Shown piece by piece: positions 41,833 through 53,217 of a stretch of 64,000 bases of DNA. Positions within the stretch are counted from its first letter, which is position 1, and the number at the start of each line of letters is the position of its first letter. The position numbers and the translations under genes are program-made. The notes under the pieces were generated by a model. It saw only the letters and a program-made list of their open reading frames with translations. It was not told where the DNA came from and did no database searches. The DNA comes from Humulus lupulus (lineage: Eukaryota; Streptophyta; Magnoliopsida; Rosales; Cannabaceae). The stretch covers positions 279,692,122-279,756,121 of the forward strand of contig NC_084795.1 of NCBI RefSeq assembly GCF_963169125.1. Reading direction: 5' to 3'.

Positions 41833-42672
41833 AGGGTAAATATTCATTTAGTACTATATGTTTTATTAAAATAGAAATTTGGTACTTTGTGTTTTTTATA
41901 ATTATCAATCGATAATCTTTGTTGGCAAAAACTACATAATTTGGTACCTTCAGTGCATTTAAATTTTTAATAATCCTAGATTACCCATTATTTTAGTGAT
42001 TTATTTTATTTTTAATTATTTTATTATTTTTAAATGATTTAAATATATTTCCAGAATTCATAAAATAAAATAAATATTTAATTAAAACTTTAAAATAATT
42101 TTAATAAAAAAAATTTAAAAATTAATTAATTAAAAACAAACAAAAATTAGAATTAAAATATTAAAAAACTAATTAAAATCTTATTAATTAACTTTAAATA
42201 AACTTAAATTTTAATTTAATTAATGAAAAAAATCCATATTTCACCTAATCTCACCCTCACCATGTCAGCTCTCCACCCTCCTATTCTCACCCACATTTTT
42301 TTGTTTCAAATTTTGATTGATTTGTTAATTAAATTAAAAATTAAGTTTATTTAAAGTTAATTAATAAGATTTTAATTAATTTTTCAATTCCATTTTGATA
42401 ATTAATTAAATTTATTTGTTTCAAGTAAATATTAATTTATCTTGTGAATTCTGAAAATCTATTTAAACCATTTAAAAATAATAAAATAATTAAAAATCAA
42501 ATAAATCATTAAATGAAGGGTATTTTAGGAATATTAAAAACTTAAACGCATGGATGGCACCAAATTATGTAATTTTTGTAAACAGATCGTATCAATTGAT
42601 AATTATCAGAAATAAAAAGTACCAAGTTTGTATTTTCCATAAAACACAATGTATCAAATAAGTATTTACCTT
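41833..42672. mobile_element. foldback element with about 80-bp inverted ends
   Basis: AGGGTAAATATTCATTTAGT at the left pairs with AAATAAGTATTTACCTTG at the right. The arms stay complementary for 80 bases or more, with TTTGGTAC...TGTGTTTT motifs. A second internal inverted pair is seen (AATTAATTAAA blocks near 42120 and 42400). No reading frame was found. Confidence 0.65.
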
Positions 42673-43397
42673 GTATATAATTTATATCAAGTGATAAGTG
42701 TTTCATAATTTTAGCCTAGCTTTGCCAAATTCATGTAAATTGTAATAGATAACTATTAGTTATTTATATTAAATGTAAGTATCTAAACCTATACCTATAT
42801 CTATTACCAAGAACAATATATACATGTCATGTGGGAGACATATTGGCCGGTAGGAACTACATGAAAAAATAACACACTTAATTAATGCAAACGAAAATTA
42901 ATTATTTATTTAAAGTTGAATTCAATTAAAACCTTTAAATTATTGCTATTTGCTACTTTAAGGGGTCTAACACTATTTTAAGTGATATTTTGAGCTATAC
43001 TTTTTATCAAGACACACTTGTAATTAGTGTGAAGTCTTTGGAGATTTATGTTCTCCTCTGCAAGTACATTAAAATCAACTATATAATATGTTCAAAATGA
43101 TTATGGGGTGAATGAGAAATTGTCACCTAAAGTTAGCAACATGAGAAAGAAAAAATAATGGGATTTATGATACCCCACATATAAAAATATTACTAAAATA
43201 TTATATATTTATATGTAAATACAAGTCAATACCAAACATGGTACCATATAAAAATATGTTATAAAACACAATTCGTTATAATATAATATAACATAATAAG
43301 GCGCATCAAACGCACTCTCAGTGTCAAATTTACCAATGAGAACAAAAGATGCGTTGAACTCTAAAATCACAATATTGTATAAAATGATGCAGGACTA
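42673..43397. other. AT-rich intergenic stretch
   Basis: No gene or repeat boundary found. Confidence 0.5.
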
Positions 43398-43405
43398 CCA
43401 TAAAC

Positions 43406-44916
43406 TAGGGCTGCACATCGGATGGGTTTCAGGCTTGAAAAGTGTGTATTGAACCCGCCCGAATAAATTTCAGATTTTCCTTATTTTCAGGTTTCGAGTT
43501 ATATCGGGTCGGATGTGGTCGAATTATGGATTTTATATGTCTGTCTTTGGGTTTGGGCCTATTGTGGGCTTCGTTGATAGATTTTCAAATATACTATTTT
43601 TTGTCAATTTTTTTTATTTTTACCATTGTTTTACCCAAAAATTTGAGATTTTCTAAAAGCCTAGATCATTTGTAGAGCACGAGCCAACATTTACTTCCAG
43701 CTCTATTGTCACTAATGGTCGTCGAAAGGTGAACGACTGAAATAAAAGCTTACCTTTATGCAAAGACGGCAGAGGCTTTGGCCTTGGAACAAGAGAGGGG
43801 ATGAAAGTTTCTGCCAAGACTCCTTTGAAAAAATAACAAAATAGCTTCAGAGAAGAGAAAGTGGAGAAGACGAAGGATGACTAGCAAGAGTTTTTTGAGA
43901 GACAGAAGAAAGAAGGAAAAAAGATTGGGGCATGATCTTTTGATGGCATGATCGTAGACAAGGAGAAAGAGAAAGTGAGATAAAAAGAAAGATGGGCATG
44001 TTTGGCATTGTTTTCTGTTTTTTGTTTTCAAAATTGTGTTATCAGAAATGAGAACAGAAAACTGTTTTTGTAGTTTTCAAAAAACAAGAGTTGTTTGGTT
44101 ATTGTTTTCTAAAAATAATTTTTTTAGTTTTATTTATTTTTTAAATCTTAAATAAAAAATTAACAAATATATTTACAAAGAGAAAAATATTTTAAAAGTT
44201 TGTAATAAATAATAAGATAAAATAATTTGAAATAAAAAATTATGAAAAATAAGAAGTGAGAAAGTAGGAAAAGAAAATTTGAGAACAATAGAAAACAACT
44301 TTTTGTTGTTTCTAAAATTTTATGTTTTTTGTAACTTTGTTTTTAAAAATTATTTTATGAAAATAATGCCAAACACCATAAGTTGTTTTCAAAAAACAGT
44401 TTTTAGCTTTTAAAAACAAAAAACAATTTTTTAGTTAAGGTAAACACCTCTTAGCAATTAATGTTTTTTTTTTCTTTATGTTTTCAAAATATATTTAAAA
44501 AAAATGAAAATTTGAAAAGTATTGTGAGAAATATTAAATGATGGTAGACACGTTTTGGTGTTTTCAAAATATATAATAAGAAAATGAAAAAGTAAACCAA
44601 ACTAATGTTTTTCAAAATATATTAGAAAAGTCAAATATAATGTCAGTGTTATATTACATAAGAGAAAGTGTATAGTTTTTATGTATGTAGACTGTAGTTA
44701 AGATATTATATATAAAAATATTATTTTTAAATATTTTTTGAAGTTCGAATTTTGGGTTACGCCCGAACATGAGATTACAACAAAATCCGAACCCAACCCG
44801 AACACATATCGGATCGGATCGGGTTTAACCCGAATTTGACGAATTAAAAAAAAAAGGGTTTTTCATGCTTGAATCGAGCAAGTTGCTCAAGTTTTCAGGT
44901 CAAATGTTCACCCCTA
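43406..44916. mobile_element. hAT-type element no. 2, 1.5 kb, non-coding
   Basis: Ends TAGGGCTGCACA and TGTTCACCCCTA are inverted. The flanks CCATAAAC and CCATAACA agree at the first six of eight bases. Subterminal CGGGTT/AACCCG words are frequent on both sides, as in no. 1. No transposase motif was found. A smaller foldback is nested inside. Confidence 0.7.
43993..44383. mobile_element. small foldback nested in hAT element no. 2
   Basis: ATGTTTGGCATTGTTTT at the left and AAAATAATGCCAAACACC at the right are inverted copies. Poly-purine/pyrimidine arms (CTGTTTTTTG) continue the pairing. A second partial end lies near 44440. Confidence 0.45.
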
Positions 44917-45040
44917 CCATAACATAAGTTACCAAAGAGAACAATATTTGTCCAAAATTGAATTTGAATATTCTACTCTCATGACAATGCCCATCAATTT
45001 TCTACGGAGGTGAAAAGAGCAATTACAAAATAAATAAGTG

Positions 45041-47106
45041 AGGCTAATTACTGAGTGTTTTGTTAAATGACAATTTGGATCCTGTGTTTTGTAAAATGAA
45101 ACAAAATAATATCCTGAGCTAGATTTTGGTCAAACTTTTTTTAAATATGACTAAAATGCCCTTGAATTTCAATTTTAATTTGATTTAAAAAAAATATTTA
45201 ATGTATTTTCTTTATTTTAATTAAATAAAAACAATTTGAAATTTTATTTTAATTAATGAAAACCTTTAAATGATTAAAACAACAAAAATCTAGATTAAAC
45301 TTAGATAAAATCTTAAATTTAATTAATATTAATCCTAAATCTTCATTTAATCAAAAACAAAAATAAAACCAATCAATCCCCAAATCTACTCGAGAGTTTG
45401 TTCATCCCATGAACAAAAAACAAAAAACTTATACTCATAAACAAAATCAAAATCACAACATCAACATCAACATCAGCAATCTGTCAAAAATTGATTAACC
45501 ATTACAATTAGTCTTTACAAACCAATTTAGATTGAACCCACTTAAATAAAATCAATCTCCATGTTAATTCAAAAGCTTTATTTATCCTATGAACAAAAAA
45601 ATACCCAGATACTCATAAACAAAAATAAAATCAAATGAAGAAGCCCTATCTCCGAGTCCTGATCGTATGCAACCTAGAAGCCCCATCTTCGATGTCAAAA
45701 AAAACCTCAATGAAGAAATTGATGCCCTAAAAGACAGTAAAGAAGCTGAAGGGTCTCAAAACCATTTCGTGCAACGATAGCCGAATTCGAAGTAGGGGTG
45801 TGCACAGTGTAGTTTGGGCGGGTTGAACACTTTTTAATACACTACGCCACAAGTGTGGTGAAGTAGCTAGAACACACCATGCGGTGTGATTTCGTTGTAC
45901 CAAACCGACCAAACCAAACTATTTTTTGCGGTGTGGTTTGGGTGGTTTTCCACGGTGTAAGTGTGTTAAAAAATATGTGTGAGATAGAGAGGTGATAGGG
46001 CGGAGGCGCAAATGAGATGGGAGAGAAATGAATTGTTATCGTGTATGATGTGTTAGAGAATAAGCTTATACCCTAAATTAAGTGGGCTCCTAGTTTTAGA
46101 TTGGGTTACTAAAAAATAGTATTTATGTAAAGTTTAATTTTTTTTAACATATTTATAAGTATACGGTGCAGTGTGGTGTAAACCAAAATTTCACACCGCC
46201 AAACCGTGTACCGCGCGGTTTAGCTAAGATACAAATCATACCTAACCATTTTACTTTTGACATCGTGGTTTGCGGTGTAGTGTGGTGCGGTGCGGTCGGT
46301 CGCCGCGGTTTGCCGGTTTAGATGCTCACCCCTAATTCGAAGGGTCTGAAGCACATGAATTGAAAACGAAAAAATAAGATGACCATTGGGATTAAGAAAT
46401 CGCAATGATAGAGAAACTCAACGACTGGTGGCTAACAAAATGGCAAAGAGAAGTAAAGGACGAAATTACCTGATGCCTAGATTTGTCGCCCATAGCTGTG
46501 ATGCCATCAACCCAGCTATGATGCCATAGTCTATCAACAGAGATGGAGAAAAACCATTTCGTCAAGCAAGTCGAAGTTGGAAGATTGGGCTTCGCAAGCA
46601 GTTCTTGGTTATGGTCTGTCCACGCGAAGCTCAGGAGCTTGGGGCTAGGGTTAGAGAGAGACTGGGCAACAGGGCTAAGGAACACAAAGCTAATGGGTTC
46701 ACCAATATTTCTGGTTTTAATTGCATATCTAAAATGGGGGTGGGGGATGAAGGGAACGGGGAGAGAGGAAAAAGAAAGACCAGAAGATAGAGGAGAGAGA
46801 GAATATAAAAATTTATAAAATTATTTTTAAATTTGTAATTAATTAAGTTTTTAAATTTTTTGAAATTTTTAATTATTATTATATTTTAATTAGGGCTTTT
46901 AGTTATTTTTCTTTTTATTTCAATAAGTAATTCATAAATCCAAGGGTATTTTGGTCCTATTGAAAAATATTTTGACCGAAATTAGGCTCAGGGTATTATT
47001 TTATTTCATTTTGCAAAATACATGGTCAAAATTATCATTTGACAAAATATAGGGGTCCGATCAATAACTTTTGTAAAACACAAAGTCAAAAATAGTAATT
47101 ACCCTA
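45041..47106. mobile_element. large inverted-repeat element with unidentified interior
   Basis: The left arm (CTAATTACTGAGTG through GCCCTTGAATT) and the right arm (reverse complement of about 46930-47106, ending TAATTACCCT) align over more than 120 bases. The interior (45600-46800) is less AT-rich and contains short open pieces on both strands, none recognised, plus a hAT-type insert. The layout fits a Mutator-like or other terminal-inverted-repeat element that picked up foreign sequence. No transposase was seen. Confidence 0.5.
45793..46334. mobile_element. hAT-type miniature element no. 3, 542 bp
   Basis: TAGGGGTGTGCA at the left pairs with the weaker right end TGCTCACCCCTA. Perfect 8-bp target duplication ATTCGAAG (45785-45792 and 46335-46342). 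The subterminal repeats are of a different sort (GCGGTGTGG/CCGCACCACA words). It is the best-preserved of the three. Confidence 0.88.
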
Positions 47107-48328
47107 AATATAATTCACTTTAATATTTATTGTTTGGACTTAAATAATATTTATTGTGTTGTATAGTATTTCTTGAGCATTTGTAAAATAAATCATTATT
47201 TTTTATTTTATTTTCAAATTTATTTTAATATATTATTATAATTTTTATTTTAAAAATAATTGACAAATAAATATTTATTTTTATTATTACAATTATTATT
47301 ATCCAAAATATTACAACTTATATAAATATTTAATGTGATATTAAAATATTTCATTTTGTAAAAGTAAAAATAAATACAAAAAAAATTGTAGAACAATATT
47401 TCTTCTTGATTATTATTATTATTAATTGTTAGTTGGTCTTTCCTATATTTCTTTATATCTCTCCGATCCAAGTTTTTAAAATGACCTATTAGTCACTTTA
47501 ATATATATTTATATCTCTTCTATATATTAAGTGTATAGATAATGAAAATTCTTAGTTTTAACAGATTTTATTTTTTTTAATGTTAACTTTAACGAAATAT
47601 TATTATATTTAAGAGAATATTCTTATATTTAACGGTAATTTATAAATACATAAACTTAAATAAAATAAAATAAATAATCAAAAATTAAAATATGATATTT
47701 TTGAGATATTTTACCATGATAATTATTTAAAAATAATAAATAATTAAACAAGTTAAAAATATGATATTTTTGAGAAATTTTACCTTGATAATTATTCAAA
47801 AATAATAAAATCATACATTTTATAATTTAAATAAAATTTAAATTTAAAATCTACGTATAATATTTAATATTACATTAAATATATAATATCTTGTTGTCAA
47901 TCTCAAATTCAAAAACTAGAACAAACATAAACTATAACAAAAATAAATAAATTATTTAATTAAAATAAAATATTTATTTGAAATTTATATGACATTAATA
48001 TAAATTTAATAAAACTAAATATTTAATAATTATATTAATATAAACTCAAATATTATAAATTACTATAATAATATATAATACATAATCTTAATTTTTATTA
48101 AAAAATTTATTATTTATATATATAAAGAACATATGTACCTACATAAGAAATTAGAATAACATTTTTCTTATATATCAAGAATAAACAAGTTTATTCTCCA
48201 ATTACACTGGTCGAGAAACACTGAAAGTCCCATCGATTGGGCTTAAAGTAAAATCCCTATAGAATAATTGTCCTATATATATATATATTCATTTACGTTG
48301 TCCTATATGTATACACACAAATGTTGAT
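47107..48328. other. very AT-rich stretch
   Basis: Long runs of A/T and ATATTT/ATATAT words. A direct repeat of about 70 bp (GATATTTTTGAGA(T/A)ATTTTACC) is seen near 47694 and 47761. No gene. Confidence 0.5.
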
Positions 48329-49340
48329 TGTTAGAGAATATATTATATTGCTCAATGAAAATGGTAAAACCAAAATACAACTCTATGCAAAAAAATACAA
48401 TAGATAAGGTAATATTTAAATAAGTGTTACAACTTTATTGCTCAAAATACAAATAAATAGAAAGATTTAGAAGAGGAAGATCACAAACTCAAAACAACAA
48501 TAATACAAGTAAATAAGAACAACAAGATCAAAAGAATGAAAAGAACAATAAAAAGAACACAAACTCTCACACAACCAAAGTGTAGAGTAGTGGAGATTAT
48601 CAATTTGAACAAGGTTCGAGACCTTTGTCCAAAAACTTATTTTCATTTATTATCTAAGAACTAATGGATCTTTCAAGGAAATAAGTCTCTAGAATTATCA
48701 AGCCTCTGTGGTGTATTTTATAGCCAAGTGTTTTGTAGATAGAAAATTGTGTGTCATACAAGTGACCATTAGGCTCCTACTTATAGAGTTTTGAGACACG
48801 CTTTGAATTTCAAATTCTACCAACCACATGGTTGTTACCAATGATTAATTGTATGCTTATGGAATTAAAATAGAGATTTGAGAATTACTTGGCTGTTGGA
48901 AACGTTCAAAATTGGATAAAAACGAAATTTAGAAAATGTTGTCAGCCACTCTGGCTGTGGCCTGAAAAACACTGGCCGCGACCCACAACGTTTTTTTTAG
49001 CTACCAATTTTCCAAAATTTTCAAAACGTTTCAAATTCATTCCCACTTGATTTTGTAACTTCCATTCACATTGTGAGAGTTAAAATCACATCTCTAACCG
49101 TCATAGCTCTTATGGCTTTGAGAAATTCAAATCAAAATATGTAATATCAAATCTACACATTATTGGGTAATATTTGTGAGTTACAAATTTGTAATTGATT
49201 TTGTAACTCCAAAATATGTCACATTTGGAAACACACATGTGTCTAATTTTGTGACTCTCAATAATATATTACAAGGTGTGACAAATCACATTTTGTCACA
49301 TTATTTAATCTAACATTATATTATTTAAAATAATATAACA
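48329..49340 (-). mobile_element. copia LTR of the 6455 family, minus orientation
   Basis: Plus-strand ends are TGTTAGAGAATA and AATAATATAACA. Read on the minus strand it matches 36168-37260 in order, including the ACAAAGGT(C/T)TC and TTGGGAATC region. A polypurine tract (minus AGTAGGGGA) adjoins at 49341-49350, so this is a 3' LTR. The rest of the element is missing beyond about 49430. Confidence 0.75.
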
Positions 49341-49430
49341 TTCCCCTACTTAGATTAAACAATCATTTTTTGTAACACTTATTTAATCAAACATTATATT
49401 AAAATATAATATTCTGCCTACTAAAAATGT
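49341..49430 (-). repeat. residual internal end of the minus-strand copia element
   Basis: Contains the polypurine tract plus a second, LTR-head-like block (minus AATATTATATTTTAATATAA), the same arrangement as at 34724-34792. Confidence 0.55.
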
Positions 49431-49897
49431 TTTTACAAGTACATTAGTTAGTGTAAACTTATTTGTAATAACCACTTTTTTTGTTTGGTGTTTAGAAATA
49501 TGTACTTGTTCTAGAATTAATTATTGTGTATAATCTTCTATATTGGTTCTGCTTATGATGATTTTGGTGAATATATTTGGTATTCTTTCTTTGGTTCAAT
49601 TATTGATTCTCTTAATAGATGAAATTTGTACAAACGTTTTCTTCTATAGTTGCCAAGTCGCAACATATTTTCATGACCTGTATTTCGCTTTATATGTTAT
49701 TGGTTATTTGGCTTTGGTGATTTCAGTATCTTCATCGAGTCATGAATACTCAACCTACATCAAAGGAATGGTGTGATAAGTCTTTTCTTTACTTTATTTG
49801 TACAGTCTTCTCCATTCAAAATATTTAGTTCCTTTTGTCTATAATTTTCTTCTAATAATAATATTGGAAGACTTTTCTCCTAATGTCAAAATAGATA

Positions 49898-49930
49898 TCT
49901 TTATTATTATTATTATTATTATTATTATTT
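49898..49930. repeat. (ATT)n microsatellite
   Basis: About ten uninterrupted ATT units. Confidence 0.85.
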
Positions 49931-50044
49931 GTCAAGAATCATCAGGCTCCATCTAAAAATCAATTGGTGATTAGTGGGGTTACACATGTTCTTATTAATG
50001 GTTCAATATTCTTACACTTATTCCATGTGAGACACAATAGTCTA

Positions 50045-50415
50045 ATATTATTAGGGTTTATACTTTTTTGTAACAAGTATTTTTTCGATTACTTGTTTGG
50101 TCTCTGTATTTTAAAAAATTTATTTTTGAACCCTATATTTTGTAAAATGGTTTAAATACACTCTTAAACTTAATTTTGCTGAAGAAAAAATTGAATATAA
50201 CAACACAGTTTTTAAGCATAATGATTTTATTTTTATTCTGAATTGTTAGTTTGGTGAATTATTTGTCATTTTAGTTGAGAAAACTTTGAACAAAATCAAA
50301 TTTAGGGTTCTATTTGAACAATTTTACAAAATATAAGGTCCAAAAAATAATTTGTCAAAACACAGAATCTAAACAGATAATGAAACAAAATACATGGTCC
50401 AAACAAATATAAGCA
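50045..50415. mobile_element. inverted-repeat (MITE-like) element, copy 2
   Basis: Shares the inner AACAACACAGTTTTTAAGCA block and the TTTGTAAAATGG/ATTTTACAAAATA arms with 39170-39535. Confidence 0.6.
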
Positions 50416-50940
50416 TTTATTATTATTATTAAATGTGCTAATTCACTTTTATTTATTTATTTATTCTGCACGTTCCATTTATTATTTTTCCAAACCAAGT
50501 AGAGGGTCACGCCGTTGGTTGCTCATCATGGTTGTCTTACTTTCATATCCACTTTGGCTTGGGATGCTATCTCTACATATTGTGGTCATCCACTCCACAT
50601 CTCTCTAATGTGGTGGCACATATTGTGTTCTTTGATGTTTCCTAACAAAGTAAAGTTGTTTCTAAATGTGGTGGCACACATATTATGCACTCTTATTTTA
50701 CCAACTTTACATCTTTGTTATCTGTCTTTCCAAATGTGTCTATATTATTTGTTGCGTAATGGTAATACCACTACTTATGACATATATAGTCTTTTGATAG
50801 AAAACAAGGTTATTTGGTTAGAATTATTTCCATCATATATTATGACATGTGTACTTTTTGTAAGAAAAACATATCTTATATAATACTTGAATAAACACTA
50901 TGATAAAAACAATAATTATATCTATATTTACTAAAATTAA
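50416..50940. other. intergenic stretch, nothing recognised
   Basis: The open frame at 50515-50883 has no domain and no codon bias. A repeated GTGGTGGCACA word suggests a local duplication. Confidence 0.4.
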
Positions 50941-51200
50941 AGATACATAAATATTATAAATATAAATAACTTATAATATATATAACAATATTATAATTAT
51001 AAATAACTTATATAATTATAATATATATAACACTATAATATTATAATTATAAATAATATAATATAAATAACTTATAATATATATAACAATATAATATTAT
51101 AATTATAAATAATAACTTATAATATATATAACAATATTATAATTATAAATAATATAATATAAATAACTTATAATATAAATAGCAATTATAATTAATTTAT
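50941..51200. repeat. AT-rich tandem repeat
   Basis: AATAACTTATAATATATATA and ATTATAATTATAAATAA recur irregularly about six times in units of roughly 40 to 75 bp. It ends just left of the Tat2 3' LTR. Confidence 0.7.
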
Positions 51201-51240
51201 ACAATAATTATAAAGAACAAAAAATAAAAGCCGAGGCCTG

Positions 51241-52089
51241 TGTTAACCGAGATTTTCGGCAACTATCTTAAAGAAGGATATTGACTGATAATAATAATGA
51301 GAATAGAAGATCGACACAAGATTTTTACGTGGTTGGGGCGTTAACTAGCCTTAGTCCACGAGTCTGTATATAGGTCTGTATTAGAGCTAGGATAAGCTTT
51401 TACAATGGAGTTGTTTAACTGTATCTGAACAGAGTTTCTGCCTTCTCCTCCTTTTTCTACGTTGCATTACAACTTATATTTATAGGACAAGGGGGACATC
51501 AGGTTTGGGCCGGGCCTGACCCGGACCCATTTGGGAAATGTGCACAAGGGGCCCTCCTAATGGAGGCCCGAGCTAGAAAGATACACAGAACACCAAACCC
51601 GAATCAGCCCAGGCCCAATTAGTTGCCCTGAGACGCAAGCATTCCCCCGACAAAACGGCACTTTGGCTCTGACCACTTCGAATCACGAGGCCGATTCAGG
51701 GGACAAGACCAGTCAGAGTACTTGGCTGCGCAGTCCTGACACGCCAGCAGATAATCCCAAGGAGACCCTTTCTGCAGGTGAAAAGTGGGGGGACAAGATC
51801 CACGCGAAATGAGGCGGCTTCAGTGTCCTGGACGCCTGACCCATAGCCTGGGGATGAAGCGGTCCAGGTTCGTTTACCTTTGGCCCGCTGCGTTTACTTC
51901 GGGCCCGGACCATTCTGGGCCCGGGACCGTTCAAGCTGAACATGAACCCCCGACAGTGCCGGGACCGTCCCGGACCCTTCTACACAGGCCCGGTCCGTAG
52001 CCCGCGGACTAGGCCCAAATACCGAACCGGTCCCTCTGACCGTGGGCCGGGGCGAGGGCCCAAAACCCCGACAGGAAATGGGGATAACA
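51241..52089 (-). repeat. Tat2 3' LTR
   Basis: Minus sense begins TGTTATCCCCATT and ends GCCGAAAATCTCGGTTAACA. The end is like that of the Tat1 LTR (GTTGCCGAAGAACCGCGTCAACA). The boundary is inferred from one copy plus the adjoining polypurine tract. Confidence 0.75.
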
Positions 52090-52103
52090 TTTACCCCCCA
52101 AGC
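52090..52103 (-). promoter_or_regulatory. Tat2 polypurine tract
   Basis: Minus-strand GGCTTGGGGGGTAA immediately before the 3' LTR. Compare GCTTGGGGGGCAGA in Tat1. Confidence 0.75.
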
Positions 52104-52602
52104 CTTCACCCCGGTTAGCCGGGGGGAGGGTTGCACCACCCCTGCGGTTCTTGCCAAGCTGCCTCCCCAATTTCTGCCAGGGCCAGGAGGCTTGCGGGAA
52201 GGCAGTGGCTGGGGAAGGTTACCCAGCCCGGACCATTTCATGTACCCCGGGGACGTTTACCTTTGGCCCGCTTCAAAAATAGCGACACGTGTCGCCATGT
52301 GACTATTGCAAGGGCCTCGAAGAGTCGCCTAGGCCTCCCAAAGTCTGCTAGGCCTGGGCTAGGGTGTCAGCGCACGTCACGAGGCGTCCCATCCGCACGG
52401 GGAGAGTCATAATTGATTTCCTTGGAAAGGGGCGGACCGTAGGATGGGGCGTCCTTTGACATCCACCACCCCTAGGCCGTCGGATTGGAGGTGCTGAGGA
52501 TCCAGACCAAAAAAGAGCTCATAAATGTCCTCTGCGCGATCCTCGGCCGTCGGATGAAGAGGCATCTGACCGTTGGATCGGGGACCAGTATTTGGGGGCT
52601 GA
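52104..52602. other. spacer between Tat2 3' LTR and antisense promoter
   Basis: GC-rich. A TTTACCTTTGGCCCGCT word here (near 52249) also occurs inside the LTR (near 51876), so part may be duplicated LTR sequence. No gene. Confidence 0.4.
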
Positions 52603-52608
52603 TATAAA
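52603..52608 (+). promoter_or_regulatory. TATA box of the Tat2 antisense gene
   Basis: GATATAAAGACTC, about 30 bases before a C/T-rich leader. The equivalent box in Tat1 is at 21988-21981. Confidence 0.5.
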
Positions 52609-52634
52609 GACTCAGACTACAGACATTCAGCATT

Positions 52635-52904
52635 TTTCCACTTCCGACCTAGCTTAAGAAAAAGAAAAACCAGAACGCTCGCCAGAGCTTTGCATGTCCA
52701 ACCTTGCCGACGAAATACTTCGCCGTTTACTAGTTCTGCGCCACCGCCTGTTTCCCAGGGCCTCAACTTTCATTCTGCAACCTGACGGCGCTTCTCGGAC
52801 TTGCCCCGCCGACGAACTGCTGCACCGGCTGTGCCACTTCAAGAACGAGGTCCTGCCGTCCTTACGATCGGACAACCGCCAGCTTCAGCCGTCGACACCA
52901 CACA
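52635..52904 (+). other. leader exon of the Tat2 antisense gene
   Basis: Ends GACACCACACA then GTAAGTATCTTCTG, closely like Tat1 (GCCACACACT then GTAAGTTCTTCTG). It contains an ATG frame (52694) that does not join in phase to the main frame, so I treat it as leader with an upstream frame. The intron is 52905-53207, acceptor TTTGTTCCCAG. Confidence 0.55.
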
Positions 52905-53217
52905 GTAAGTATCTTCTGATTCTATTGTCAACTTTGTGAACCTAGGCTTTCTAGATGCATGCACCTAGGCTCCGTGCTTTAGAATTTGTTAGGAAGGCTG
53001 CCCGGTTTGGGTGGCACCGTTTCGGATGATCCCTGGACAAGGGATGGACCGTAGTAGCCTTTCCTCCCGATCAGGGTCCCGGGGCTTTTCGGGGTCCCGG
53101 GCCTGATCCGTCGGGACTCCGAGCAGTCCTTAGGAGACTCCCTGTACCTCGACCGACTCTATTGGGTTCAGGTACTGACTGCTTGGCCTTTCTTTCTTTG
53201 TTCCCAGATCGTTACTC

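Noticed and set aside
49543..49776. Hydrophobic 77-codon frame as a membrane protein
   Set aside because: The T-rich sequence gives hydrophobic codons by composition. No start context, no homologue recognised, and it is flanked by repeat debris.
52694..52904. ATG frame in the leader exon of the Tat2 antisense gene as the true N-terminus
   Set aside because: Joining it at the GTAAGT donor to the acceptor at 53207 runs into a stop, and the main frame has its own ATG ten bases after the acceptor.
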